In this document: piece after piece, positions 27,268 to 35,773 of the stretch
Layout of the letters: each line of letters begins with the position of its first letter
Numbering within the stretch: position 1 is the first letter of the stretch
NCBI GenBank assembly: GCA_963739995.1
Contig: CAVUCH010000026.1
Span: forward strand, 124,001-188,000
DNA length: 64,000 nt
Source of the DNA: CAVUCH01 sp963739995
GTDB taxonomy: Bacteria > Acidobacteriota > Vicinamibacteria > Vicinamibacterales > JAENWD01
Direction of reading: 5' to 3'
Translations under genes and position numbers: made by a program
Notes under the pieces: model-generated
The model's database searches: none
Told to the model about the DNA's origin: nothing
What the model saw: only the letters and a program-made list of their open reading frames with translations

Positions 27268-29313
27268 ATGCTCAGCAGAATCCCCGCTCTTTTCCTGTTC
27301 ACACTGATCATCTCCTTCACCCCCGGCGCGATGCACGCCCAGGGCAGGCGGCCGCTCAATCTCGACGACCTCGCCAGCCTCCGCGAGGTGACGGATCCGC
27401 AGCGATCCCCGGACGGCCAGTGGGTCGCCTACGTCGTGGCGTCGTCCGATTTCGCCAAGGACAAGAAGAACTCGGATGTCTGGATGGTGAACTGGGATGG
27501 GAGCCGCCAGGTGCACCTGACGTCGAGCCCCGACTCGGAGGAGAACCCCCGCTGGAGTCCGGATGGTCGGTACCTCGCTTTTACAGCCTCGCGTGGGGAA
27601 GACGACGAGAAGAAAAAGGGTGACCAGGTGTGGCTGCTCGATCGCTCGGGCGGCGAGGCGCAGAAGCTCACGGACGTGAAGGGCGATGTGAGCGAGTACG
27701 CGTGGTCGCCCGACGGGAAGCGTCTGGTGCTGGCGGTCGAGGATCCGGACCCGCATGAGGCGGACGAGAAGAAGCCGGGCAAGCCGGCGACGAAGCCGCC
27801 GATCGTGATCGATCGGTATCACTTCAAACAGGACAAGCTCGGGTATCTGGGCGCACAACGGACCCACCTGTACCTGTTCGACATGGAGCGCCGGGCGATG
27901 GAGGCGCTCACCTCCGGCGTGTGGGACGAGGCGGCACCCGAATGGTCGCCCGACGGACAATGGATCGCCTTCACGAGCCGTCGAGGTCCCGATCCCGATC
28001 GCTCGACGAACAGCGACATCTGGATCGTGGAGGCGAAAGCCGGCGCCACGCCGCGACAGGTCACGACGTCCACCAACCCCGACGGAGGACACCCGGCCTG
28101 GAGCCCTGACGGGAAGTTCCTCGCCTACCTGCAGGGCGACGATCCGCGTTTCTACGCCTACAACCAGAACAGGCTCGCGATCGTGCCGGTGGCGGGCGGT
28201 ACGCCGACCGTGCTCACCGGGCCCCTGGACCGGTCGGTGTCATCGCCGGAGTGGTCGCGGGACGGGAAGGCAATTTTCTTCGTGGTGGAGGACGACCGCG
28301 CGCAGTACGTCGCGCGGGTGCAGGCGAGCGGAGGAGTGATCGAGCCGCTCACGAGTGGCAGACGCGTCGCCCGCGAGTTCTCCCTTGGCACCGACGGCCG
28401 CGCCGCAGTGCTCGCCGCGACCGCCGACACCCCGTTCGAGATCTACGCGCTCGAGCGCGACGGGGGGCAGCTGCGTAAGCTGTCAGCGCACAACGATGGG
28501 TGGCTCAAGACGGTGCAGCTGGCGAGCGTCGAGGACTTCACGACCAAGGCCAAAGATGGCACCGTCGTCAACGGACTGTTGTTCAAGCCGCCATCCTTCA
28601 CGTCAGGCACCACGTATCCGACGGTGCTCTATGTTCACGGTGGGCCGAGCGGGCAGGACGAGCACGCCTTCGACTTCGAGGGGCAGTGGCTGGCAGCGAA
28701 CGGGTATGTGGTATTGCAGGTCAACTACCGTGGCGGCGGCGGGACGCGGATCGAAGTATCAGAAAGCGATCTTCGCCGACTGGGGACACCTCGAAGTCGT
28801 GGATCTGCTGGCCGGCGTGGACTATGCAGTGGCCCATGGCATCGCCGATCCCGCTCGCCTCGGCATCGGCGGGTGGAGCTACGGCGGCATCCTCACGAAC
28901 TACACGATTGCCACGGATCCGCGCTTCAAGGCGGCCGTGAGCGGCGCATCGAGCTCGCTGCAGACCACGATGTACGGGTCGACCAGTACATCGTGCAGTA
29001 CAAAGCGGAGCTCGGCCCGCCCTGGAAGAACCCCGATGGGTGGATGAAGGTGTCGTATCCCTTCTTCCACGCCGACCGCATCAGGACGCCGACACTCTTC
29101 CTGTGCGGGGAGAAGGACTTCAATGTGCCGATTGCCGGGGTCGAGCAGATGTATCAGGCGCTCAGGAGCCTCAACCTGGACACGCAGCTCGTGATCTACC
29201 CTGACCAGTTTCACTCGTTGACGACGCCGAGCTATCTGCGCGACCGGCTGCAGCGATACGTCGGCTGGTACGACAAGTATCTGAAGCCGAAAGCCGGGGC
29301 ACCCACGCACTGA
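27268..29313 (+). CDS. S9 family prolyl oligopeptidase-like peptidase (two compensating frameshifts)
   Basis: A secreted S9 peptidase. The signal peptide (LFLFTLIISFTPGAMHAQ) is followed by a WD40-like beta-propeller with repeated WSPDG motifs and a C-terminal alpha/beta hydrolase. The open frame runs through, but between about 28743 and 28977 the real sequence is in the next frame: there one reads GSKYQKAIFADWGHLEVVD and GIGGWSYGGILTNYTIA with the catalytic Ser. The original frame resumes at VDQYIVQYKAELGPPW, with Asp in CGEKDFNVP and His in DQFHSL. One extra G near 28743 and one missing G near 28977 explain this. As written, the protein would lack its nucleophile. The ATG at 27268 puts the signal peptide first. 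Confidence 0.88.
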   Translation: MLSRIPALFLFTLIISFTPGAMHAQGRRPLNLDDLASLREVTDPQRSPDGQWVAYVVASSDFAKDKKNSDVWMVNWDGSRQVHLTSSPDSEENPRWSPDGRYLAFTASRGEDDEKKKGDQVWLLDRSGGEAQKLTDVKGDVSEYAWSPDGKRLVLAVEDPDPHEADEKKPGKPATKPPIVIDRYHFKQDKLGYLGAQRTHLYLFDMERRAMEALTSGVWDEAAPEWSPDGQWIAFTSRRGPDPDRSTNSDIWIVEAKAGATPRQVTTSTNPDGGHPAWSPDGKFLAYLQGDDPRFYAYNQNRLAIVPVAGGTPTVLTGPLDRSVSSPEWSRDGKAIFFVVEDDRAQYVARVQASGGVIEPLTSGRRVAREFSLGTDGRAAVLAATADTPFEIYALERDGGQLRKLSAHNDGWLKTVQLASVEDFTTKAKDGTVVNGLLFKPPSFTSGTTYPTVLYVHGGPSGQDEHAFDFEGQWLAANGYVVLQVNYRGGGGTRIEVSESDLRRLGTPRSRGSAGRRGLCSGPWHRRSRSPRHRRVELRRHPHELHDCHGSALQGGRERRIELAADHDVRVDQYIVQYKAELGPPWKNPDGWMKVSYPFFHADRIRTPTLFLCGEKDFNVPIAGVEQMYQALRSLNLDTQLVIYPDQFHSLTTPSYLRDRLQRYVGWYDKYLKPKAGAPTH

Positions 29314-29332
29314 TGACGCGCAGGCGGATCGC

Positions 29333-29397
29333 GGGCAGGGCTGAAGCCCTGCCCCACATGCTGGATATGAGTGTGGAGCCGGGACTTCAGTCCCGGC
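29333..29397. repeat. Two REP-like palindromes between convergent genes
   Basis: GGGCAGGGCTGAAGCCCTGCCC at about 29333-29354 and GCCGGGAC-TTCA-GTCCCGGC at 29378-29397, the latter preceded by GTGTGGA. The elements separate the S9 peptidase from the convergent serine hydrolase and could end transcription from both sides. Confidence 0.8.
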
Positions 29398-29404
29398 GGG
29401 CCCA

Positions 29405-30748
29405 TCACCGTGACGTGCTCGTCGTTCTCCTCGGCGTGGTGATCGGTACTCCTGTCGGCGGGCCCACGACCGCCTGGTACACCAGCGCGCGGAACTTGCC
29501 CTGCAGATCCAGGTTGCCGGCCGGAAGCATCTGGGACATGAACACCGCGACGATCTGCTCCTGCGGATCGGCCCAGTAGCTGGTGTAGTACGCGCCGCCC
29601 CAGCTGAACTCACCGACCGAGCCAGGGCGGCCGGAACGGCCCACGTGCTCGACGATCTCGAAGCCGAGCCCGAAGCCGGTCTTCCCCTCGTTGAACAGGG
29701 TGCCCAGATGGTTTGACGTGGCCAGCTCCACCGTCTTCGGGCTCAGCAGCCGCTGCCCGTCGAGCTCACCGCCGTTCACCAGCATCTGCAGGAACCGGGC
29801 GTAGTCGGAGGCTGTGGATAGCAACCCCGCGCCGCCGGAAAGGCACTTTCTTGGTCCGTCCACGTAATCGCCCTGCCCGCGCTGGGGGTCCGGCGCGCGC
29901 TCGATCGTCCCATCCTTGGCGAGATAGACGGCCGCGAGCCGATCACGCTTCGCGGGCGGCAGGAAGAAGGACGTGTCCACCATCTTCAGCGGCTCGAACA
30001 CGCGAGTACGGAAGAACTCGTCGAGCGGCATCCCTGATGCCTTTTCGACGACGGCCCCGAGGATGTCCGTGTTGAAGCCGTAGACGTACTTCTCGCCCGG
30101 CTGCGCATCGAACGGCAGCGAGGCGAGCCGCTCCATCACGGGAAGAATCGGCTCGTCCTTGTCGGCGAAGTACCACATCCAGATCTTCGCCGCTTTGTAC
30201 TGGGCCTCGGCGGGACCGCTGCCGTACGATACGCCGGAGGTGTGCGTCAAAAGATCACGAACGGTGATCTCGCGCTTCGCGGGGACAACGGCCACGGGGG
30301 TGTCGGGCGCCGCGCCGGCCGGTGGGGGGATGGCCACCGTCGTGTTCTTGTAGGCCGGGATGAACTTCGAGACGGGATCGGAGAGCAGCAGCTTGCCCTC
30401 CTCCATCAGGATGAGCGCCGCGACGCTCGTGACGGCCTTCGACATCGACGCGATGCGGAAAATCGAGTCCTTCTGCATCGGTGCGTTCTTCTCGATATCG
30501 AGGCTGCCATAGCTCTGCAAGTGCGCCACCTTGCCATGGCGTGCGATCAGTGTGACCACCCCCGCCACGCGGCCACGGTCCACGTAGTCGTTCACAACGC
30601 GATTGACCCGCTCCAGGCGCTCCGTTGACAGACCGACCGACTCCGGGGATGCCGAGGGCAGGCCCTGTGTCCACGAGGGGCCCGCGCTGACCGCGACGAG
30701 CAGAACGGCGGGGATGGTGACGCGCATCGCGCGCCGCAAGCTGATCAT
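29405..30748 (-). CDS. Secreted serine hydrolase, class C beta-lactamase/EstB family
   Basis: A 447-residue protein. A signal peptide (VTIPAVLLVAVSAGPSW) is followed by the penicillin-binding-protein-like fold. The SxxK motif is IASMSKAVTSVA (Ser about 101, Lys about 104), VRDLLTHTSGVSYGSG is the typical loop, and YVYGFNTDILGAVVEKASG is the YxN-like region. ETNxGW-type esterases and peptidases of this family hydrolyse esters or D-peptides. True beta-lactamase activity is not implied. Confidence 0.9.
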   Translation of the reverse strand: MISLRRAMRVTIPAVLLVAVSAGPSWTQGLPSASPESVGLSTERLERVNRVVNDYVDRGRVAGVVTLIARHGKVAHLQSYGSLDIEKNAPMQKDSIFRIASMSKAVTSVAALILMEEGKLLLSDPVSKFIPAYKNTTVAIPPPAGAAPDTPVAVVPAKREITVRDLLTHTSGVSYGSGPAEAQYKAAKIWMWYFADKDEPILPVMERLASLPFDAQPGEKYVYGFNTDILGAVVEKASGMPLDEFFRTRVFEPLKMVDTSFFLPPAKRDRLAAVYLAKDGTIERAPDPQRGQGDYVDGPRKCLSGGAGLLSTASDYARFLQMLVNGGELDGQRLLSPKTVELATSNHLGTLFNEGKTGFGLGFEIVEHVGRSGRPGSVGEFSWGGAYYTSYWADPQEQIVAVFMSQMLPAGNLDLQGKFRALVYQAVVGPPTGVPITTPRRTTSTSR

Positions 30749-30927
30749 CGGGGCTCCTGAGGCGGAAAGAAAAGGAGTGCTGCGCTCTGCCGAAGCGCCG
30801 AATCTATCACGGCATCGCGGTACTTGCTTTGCTCACCAGGGAGCCACGAGCGTACGGAACGGCAGCACGACCCGCGTGACTACCCCGCGGGTTCGGTTTA
30901 CGAGGATGCGAGAGCAGGAGGCGTTGA

Positions 30928-31875
30928 ATGAGCAGAGCAGTACGCGCAGCGAACGGCATCTGGTGGATGCGTACGCTGCTTGCCAATGTGGCGTTCGTCG
31001 GTTCGAGCGAGCGATGGGTGCTCGTCGACGCGGGCGTCGGGGGATACAGCGGCTCGATTGCCGCCGCTGCCGGTGAGCTGTTCGGACACACGCGCCCGCC
31101 CGAGGCGATCGTCCTGACACATGGCCATTTCGACCACGTCGGCAGCCTGGAGCGGCTCCTGGACCGGTGGCATGTGCCGGTATACGCCCACACCCTCGAG
31201 CTGCCGTACTTGACAGGGCGCTCGTCGTACCCGCCCCCCGACCCGCTCGTCGGGGGCGGCGCGATGGCGTGGTCTTCCAGGCTCTTTCCGCGAGGTCCGA
31301 TCGACCTGGGCGGTGGAGTGCAGGCGCTGCCGGACGACCAGAGCGTACCCGGCTTGCCGGGTTGGCGCTGGATGCACACGCCGGGGCACAGCCCCGGCCA
31401 CGTGTCCCTCATCCGCGAATCGGACGCCGCAGTGATCGCGGGCGATGCGGTCACCACCACCAAGCAGGAGTCGCTCATTGCGGTGGCCACGCAGCGGCAG
31501 GAACTGCACGGGCCGCCCGCGTACTTCACGCCGGACTGGTTTGCCGCCGTCCGGTCAGTGCGAGCGCTCGCCGCGCTCGACCCGTCGGTACTGGTCACCG
31601 GGCACGGCGTCCCGATGGGCCGCCCGCGGCTGCACAATGCCCTGGTGCGGCTCGCCGACCGATTCGAGGCCGAAGAGATCCCGACCCGTGGCCGTTATCT
31701 CGGCAGCCCCGCCCTGGCCGACAGTTTGGGAACCGTGTGGCTGCCGCCCGATCCGTTCCCGACGGCCCTGGCGCGCCTGGCCGTTCCGGTCGCGGTCGGC
31801 GCCGTGGCCCTGTTCGCGATGCGTCGCCGCCGGCCGAGTCAGAGGCGCGCCGCGCTCGCAGCCCGCGGCGTCTGA
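30928..31875 (+). CDS. MBL-fold metallo-hydrolase with C-terminal membrane segment
   Basis: A 315-residue metallo-beta-lactamase-fold protein. The metal motif is AIVLTHGHFDHVGSLER (HxHxDH at about residues 65-70), with HTPGHSPGHVSLI, AVIAGDAVTT and VLVTGHGVPM giving the remaining ligands. Near the C terminus LARLAVPVAVGAVALFAM is a single hydrophobic segment followed by Arg residues, so the enzyme may be membrane-tethered. The substrate is unknown. It ends 42 bp before the convergent rhodanese reading frame. Confidence 0.88.
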   Translation: MSRAVRAANGIWWMRTLLANVAFVGSSERWVLVDAGVGGYSGSIAAAAGELFGHTRPPEAIVLTHGHFDHVGSLERLLDRWHVPVYAHTLELPYLTGRSSYPPPDPLVGGGAMAWSSRLFPRGPIDLGGGVQALPDDQSVPGLPGWRWMHTPGHSPGHVSLIRESDAAVIAGDAVTTTKQESLIAVATQRQELHGPPAYFTPDWFAAVRSVRALAALDPSVLVTGHGVPMGRPRLHNALVRLADRFEAEEIPTRGRYLGSPALADSLGTVWLPPDPFPTALARLAVPVAVGAVALFAMRRRRPSQRRAALAARGV

Positions 31876-31917
31876 ACAGCGTGGACGAGGACCGCGTCAC
31901 GCGGCCCTCGTCGCGCC

Positions 31918-32325
31918 CTACCTGTTACCGGTCGCTATCGCGCCGCCCCCAGACACCCATGAGTTCCACCCGCCGAGCAACGCGCGACTCTTGACTCCCA
32001 CCCCGTTCAGCATGAGCGCCCCACGGGCGCTCGTGTGTTCGTCCACTCAAGCACAGTAGAGGACGATCGGCTTCGTCGTCGCTTTGAGATCCGCCACGTG
32101 CGCCGGCGCGAGCAATGAGCCGAGCGGGATGGAGCGGGCGCCCGGAATGTGGCCGGCGGCGAATGACTGCGCGTCGCGCACGTCGATCACGAGCACCTTG
32201 TTGTCGGCGTGCAGGTTCCTGAACTCCGCCATCGGGATGCGCTGTGACGTCGCCGGATCTGCTTCCTGTCCCACCAGGGGCGCGGCGAGCGCCAGGAACG
32301 TGAGGACGACCGATATGAATCGCAC
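31918..32325 (-). CDS. Secreted rhodanese-domain protein, candidate selenoprotein (Sec at residue 93)
   Basis: Reading through the TGA at 32047-32049 gives a 135-residue protein. A GTG start at 32325, preceded by GGGAG, opens a signal peptide (FISVVLTFLALAAPLVGQ). The rhodanese domain runs VLVIDVRDAQSFAAGHIPGA, PIVLYCA, then TGA, then VDEHTSARGALMLNGVGV and ALLGGWNSWVSGGG, ending at TAG 31918-31920. Family members of this type have YCxC here, so TGA replaces the second Cys (residue 93) next to the active-site Cys 91. The domain after TGA is fully conserved, and a SECIS-like hairpin follows. If TGA were a stop, the protein would end right after the active site at 92 residues. Sulfur or selenium transfer or thiol redox chemistry in the periplasm is inferred. 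Confidence 0.8.
32014..32032 (-). promoter_or_regulatory. Candidate bacterial SECIS hairpin in the rhodanese gene
   Basis: On the coding (minus) strand, GAGCGCCC pairs perfectly with GGGCGCTC around the loop GTG. The stem starts 15 bases after the TGA and the loop begins 23 bases after it. The first loop base is G. This fits the known form of bacterial SECIS elements: a short stem-loop inside the reading frame just 3' of UGA, with G at the top of the loop, bound by SelB. The same GTG loop closed by CC/GG occurs in the second candidate at 35548-35565. Confidence 0.7.
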
Positions 32326-32381
32326 GGTGTGATCTCCCGTCACGGTGACAAATCGAGTAACACTCCACACCAGGGCGGCGT

Positions 32382-33002
32382 CTACAGCGCGAGCAGGAAG
32401 CTCCCTCCGACCAGCGCCAGACCGGCGAGCACCAGCCAGGGGGCGGCCACGCACGGGCCGCTCTCGGGCAGGTCGGCCGCGCTCACGCGGCTTGCCTGGG
32501 CTGAGCCGGCCCATCGAGCTATCTGTCCATGGGCGGTAAACGACGTGGCGATAGCTCCGAGCAGCGCCGCCCACCCGCATGCGAGCACGGCGCGGGCGGC
32601 ACCCGCGAAGCCTTCCGGCAGGCGCATCGCGAACAGCACGGATACGACCCAAATCGTCAGGGCGAGCACGCCAACCGTACGCACGCGCGTCAGCGCCCGG
32701 TCGGCCGCCTGCCGCACCAGCTCGAGCCGCAGCGCTTCTTCCGCCCGCCGGCGCTCGTCCTCGAGTGCGGCCCGCTCCGCAGCGAGCCGCGCAGCATCAC
32801 GATCGAATGCCTCTTTGAGCGCGGAGATGGCGACCCCGGTGAGCCGGGCCTCGAGGTGCCCGAGCAGGCCACCCGCCGTCTCGAGGTCCGAGCCCGGTTC
32901 TTGATGTACAGGGTCGCCCGGGCGCAGGACGCGGCGGGACACCTCGGCGGCCCCGAATATCGTCTGCGCCACCTTCCAGGCTGAGTCCAGGTTGAAGGCC
33001 AT
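32382..33002 (-). CDS. Hypothetical membrane protein with coiled coil
   Basis: A 206-residue protein that I do not recognise by name. It has a soluble N-terminal part, a charged helical stretch (EAFDRDAARLAAERAALEDE, then RRRAEEALRLELVRQA) that should form a coiled coil, and three hydrophobic segments (VGVLALTIWVVSVLFAM, AVLACGWAALLGAIATSF, APWLVLAGLALVGGSFLLAL). The C terminus ends in the membrane. It lies 56 bp upstream of the rhodanese gene in the same direction, so the two may be cotranscribed. Confidence 0.65.
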   Translation of the reverse strand: MAFNLDSAWKVAQTIFGAAEVSRRVLRPGDPVHQEPGSDLETAGGLLGHLEARLTGVAISALKEAFDRDAARLAAERAALEDERRRAEEALRLELVRQAADRALTRVRTVGVLALTIWVVSVLFAMRLPEGFAGAARAVLACGWAALLGAIATSFTAHGQIARWAGSAQASRVSAADLPESGPCVAAPWLVLAGLALVGGSFLLAL

Positions 33003-33095
33003 CGGATGGACGTTACCACGCGCCGGGAGCTCGGCTGGCGCCCCGCGCCTGATACGTGGCGGTCAGACTTCAGTCGGACGCAGAGACGCAAAACC

Positions 33096-35036
33096 TCAAC
33101 GGCTGGACGACGGCGACACACGCGTGGAGAGCCATGACTCGCGGAACCGACGTTCCTCGGGCGTGAGCGCCTCGGCGATCGACTCGACGGCCGCGATCTC
33201 GACCCGTGCGTCCTCGACGAGCGTGACTTCCACCGTCCGGGGGGCGCTCGCCCCGCGCGGCAGCACGCGGAGCGCGAGGCGAGCGCCAGGCGTGCGCTGC
33301 TGGATCTCGCGTGCGAGCACGTCGGGGCCGGTCAGCTCGTGGCCGGCGACGCTGAGAATCTCGTCGTCTTCCGCCACGCCGGCCTCGTACAGCGGTGTGC
33401 CCGGTGCGACGGGCGCCGCGACCCGGAGGCGTGAGGCGCGCCGCTCGAGTGGCACGGGCCCGATCGACGCCCGCCCAGGCAGCAGCTTGCGCAGCCGAAA
33501 CCCCGCGGGTGCGAGCAGGCGGGCGTAGTCCGGGAACTCGCGACCCTGCACGTAGCGCTCGAGGAAGGACGCGGCGAACGCCGCATCTCCCGCCACGTCC
33601 GCCAGCCGTGCACGCACATCGTCGATCGTGTAGGGTGCTGCGACCGTCCCCGGGGGTGAGCCTCCGGGCCGGCCGTGGTGCACCCACATGGCACGCATGA
33701 AATCATCCAGGGAGTGCTGCCCCTCCGTGTGCTCGCGGATCGCGAGATCCAGGGCGAGACCCAGGGCGGCGCCGTGGATGTAGTAGCTCAGGTAGGTGTA
33801 GTTCAAGTTCGTGCCATCCAGCGTCCGCGGCCCATCTACGAGGGGTGCCAAGCGACTCATGTCTTCGGCCGAGCGGAACTGGCGCGCGGGGCTCCCGAGC
33901 ACCTGATTCAGCACAGCGCTCCACTCCTGCATCGTCTCGTGGAGCGTCGACAGCCCGGCGCGGTGCATGACGAGCTTCTCGTAGTACGTCGTGACCCCCT
34001 CGGCCAGCCACAGTTCTCCCGACGTGTTAGCCGTCTCGAGGTCGAACGGCTCGAGGGTGCGGGGCCGGATGCGCTCAACGTTCCACACGTGGAAGAACTC
34101 GTGCGCCGCCGTGGTGAGCAGGAGCCCCGGTGACCCCTCGAGCGAGGCGCTGTTCGTGAGGACGGCGCTGTTGCGGTGCTCCATGCCGTCGCCGGTCGCC
34201 CACGGGAGGTAATCCGCGAGAAACGTGTACGAGCCGGTGTCGAACGCTGGATACTCCCCGAAAACAGCCGCTTCCTCGGAGACGATGCGCCGGAGCCCAT
34301 CGACGTGCGCGTCGGCATCGGCAGCGGTGACCCCCTCCGCGTGGAGCGCGAGCGCCATCGGGGGGCCAGGGCCCGCACCACTCAGGGCGGGTGCATGGAA
34401 GGTGCGCAGGAGGTGCCGGCTCACCTCGATCGGACTGTCGGCCAGGTAGGCGAGGTTCGGCGCCGTGAACGCGAAGGGATCTGCCGTGGGGAACAGCTGG
34501 GTGGCGACCCGCCAGCCGGACCCGGCGGGCGGAACGATCTCGACGATCGCCGGCCGGTCCTCGAGCCCGCGCGCCCACATGAGCGCTGCTGGCACGTTGA
34601 TGTGTGCGTGGGTGGAGTCCACCGCCAGATACGTTCCGTCCACCCGATCTCCGTACACCCGATACCGCACCCGGAGCGCACTGTCGTCCGCCTTGAGGAC
34701 CCAGCGATGCGGAGCGGGGTGCTCGACCGGCAGGACCCGCCCTGCACCGTCAGTCGCCTGCACGTCGAAGACGTTCGTGGCGAATTCGTGCAGGGCGTAT
34801 CGTCCCGGTGACGACCGGCTCATGACGAGCTCCACGGGGCCGGTCACCGCGGGCAGTGTGATGTCCACCTGCATGACACGCTGACGCGCGTCGTCAAAGC
34901 TGAGGCGGTAGCGCAGTTCCGCTGCCGCGGGTGCCGCGGTTGCCGGGCTGTGTCCGTTCGCCAGTGCTGCGAAGACGCCCGCGAGGAGAACGGCGAGACG
35001 CGCGCGGGATCGTCCGGGGGTGGGTGCGAGTGTCAT
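33096..35036 (-). CDS. Secreted M61 family metallopeptidase with PDZ domain
   Basis: A protein of about 646 residues. The signal peptide (RARLAVLLAGVFAALANG) is followed by the M61 N-terminal beta domain (LRYRLSFDDARQRVMQVDIT). The catalytic domain has TTAAHEFFHVWNVERIRPR (HExxH-type HEFFH) and SGELWLAEGVTTYYEKL (third ligand Glu). A C-terminal PDZ-like segment reads GTPLYEAGVAEDDEILSVAG. M61 enzymes are glycyl aminopeptidases of the periplasm. The ATG at 35036 was chosen for the signal peptide. It is divergent from the selenoprotein candidate at 35099, with only 62 bp between. Confidence 0.9.
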   Translation of the reverse strand: MTLAPTPGRSRARLAVLLAGVFAALANGHSPATAAPAAAELRYRLSFDDARQRVMQVDITLPAVTGPVELVMSRSSPGRYALHEFATNVFDVQATDGAGRVLPVEHPAPHRWVLKADDSALRVRYRVYGDRVDGTYLAVDSTHAHINVPAALMWARGLEDRPAIVEIVPPAGSGWRVATQLFPTADPFAFTAPNLAYLADSPIEVSRHLLRTFHAPALSGAGPGPPMALALHAEGVTAADADAHVDGLRRIVSEEAAVFGEYPAFDTGSYTFLADYLPWATGDGMEHRNSAVLTNSASLEGSPGLLLTTAAHEFFHVWNVERIRPRTLEPFDLETANTSGELWLAEGVTTYYEKLVMHRAGLSTLHETMQEWSAVLNQVLGSPARQFRSAEDMSRLAPLVDGPRTLDGTNLNYTYLSYYIHGAALGLALDLAIREHTEGQHSLDDFMRAMWVHHGRPGGSPPGTVAAPYTIDDVRARLADVAGDAAFAASFLERYVQGREFPDYARLLAPAGFRLRKLLPGRASIGPVPLERRASRLRVAAPVAPGTPLYEAGVAEDDEILSVAGHELTGPDVLAREIQQRTPGARLALRVLPRGASAPRTVEVTLVEDARVEIAAVESIAEALTPEERRFRESWLSTRVSPSSSR

Positions 35037-35098
35037 GCAACGGGTGCCTGAGCGGGTGTTGAGCTTAGATGGCGCGATGTGCGTGTGATAATCGTCGC

Positions 35099-35773
35099 AT
35101 GGCACTGCTCTCCGTCGCCGAGCAACAGGCACTGCGCGACGCGTTCGGGGCGATGACGCGCCCCGTGACGATCCTCTTCTTCACGCAGGCGATCGGGTGC
35201 GAGACCTGCGCCGAAACCAAACAGATTCTCGACGAAATCACCGAGGCGACCGAGCAGGTCACTATCGAGGAGGTGAATTTCGTGCTCGAGGGCGAGCGCG
35301 CGGCATCGTACGGGATCGATCGAGCGCCCGGCCTCGTCCTGCTCGCCGGCGCTGAAAAGGCGGACACCCGCATCCGCATGCTGGGCGCGCCTGCCGGGTA
35401 CGATTTCATGTCGCTCGTCGACGCCATTCTGCTGGTGTCCGGCGGCAGCCCGCAGCGGCTGTCGGCCGCAACCGAGGCCCGACTGGCTGGCGTGACCGAG
35501 CCGATCACCGTCCAGGTGTTCGTCACGCCCACTTGACCGCACTGTCCGCGGGCCGTGGGCCTCGCAAACCGGATGGCGTTCGCCAGCGAGCACATCACGT
35601 CGGTCACCGTGCAGGCGAGTGAGTTCTACGATCTTGCGCGGAAGTACCGCGTGAGCGGCGTGCCGAAGACGGTCGGCAGCAACGGCGTCGAAATCCTCGG
35701 TGCGCTCCCGGAGGCCCAGTTCGTCGAGGAGTTGCTCGGGACGCTGGTCGACGCCGATCGCGGGCCCGCCTGA
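35099..35773 (+). CDS. Two-domain thioredoxin-fold (PDO-like) protein, candidate selenoprotein (Sec at residue 146)
   Basis: Read through the TGA at 35534-35536, this is a 224-residue protein with two thioredoxin folds, like protein disulfide oxidoreductases (glutaredoxin-like PDO). Domain 1 has VTILFFTQAIGCETCAETK (CETC at 34-37) and a cis-Pro loop (DRAPGLVLLAG). Domain 2 has ITVQVFVTPT, then TGA, then PHCPRAVGLANRMAFAS and the cis-Pro loop YRVSGVPKTVG. Homologues have CPHC, so the product would have UPHC. The frame after TGA is unbroken and conserved to the TGA stop at 35771-35773, and a SECIS-like hairpin follows the UGA. There is no signal peptide, so the protein is cytosolic. Thiol-disulfide or peroxide reduction is inferred. 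Confidence 0.82.
35548..35565 (+). promoter_or_regulatory. Candidate bacterial SECIS hairpin in the PDO-like gene
   Basis: GCGGGCC at 35548-35554 pairs with GGCC-T-CGC at 35558-35565, with one bulged T, around the loop GTG at 35555-35557. The stem begins 12 bases after TGA and the loop 19 bases after it. The loop and closing pairs (CC-GTG-GG) are the same as in the rhodanese candidate. The GTG in the loop could be mistaken for a start codon of a separate small gene. Confidence 0.65.

Noticed and set aside
32014..32032. The GAGCGCCC hairpin as a simple transcription terminator of the MBL or rhodanese gene
   Set aside because: It lies inside a conserved coding segment, lacks a T run, and is placed as a SECIS would be after TGA.
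31925..32368. A 147-codon frame overlapping the rhodanese gene on the same strand
   Set aside because: The translation is Arg/Gly/His-rich with no domain, while the other frame encodes a conserved signal peptide and rhodanese.
35555..35773. A separate small gene starting at GTG 35555
   Set aside because: It is in frame with the upstream thioredoxin-fold gene and begins in the middle of its second domain; the TGA between them is read as Sec. The GTG is the hairpin loop.
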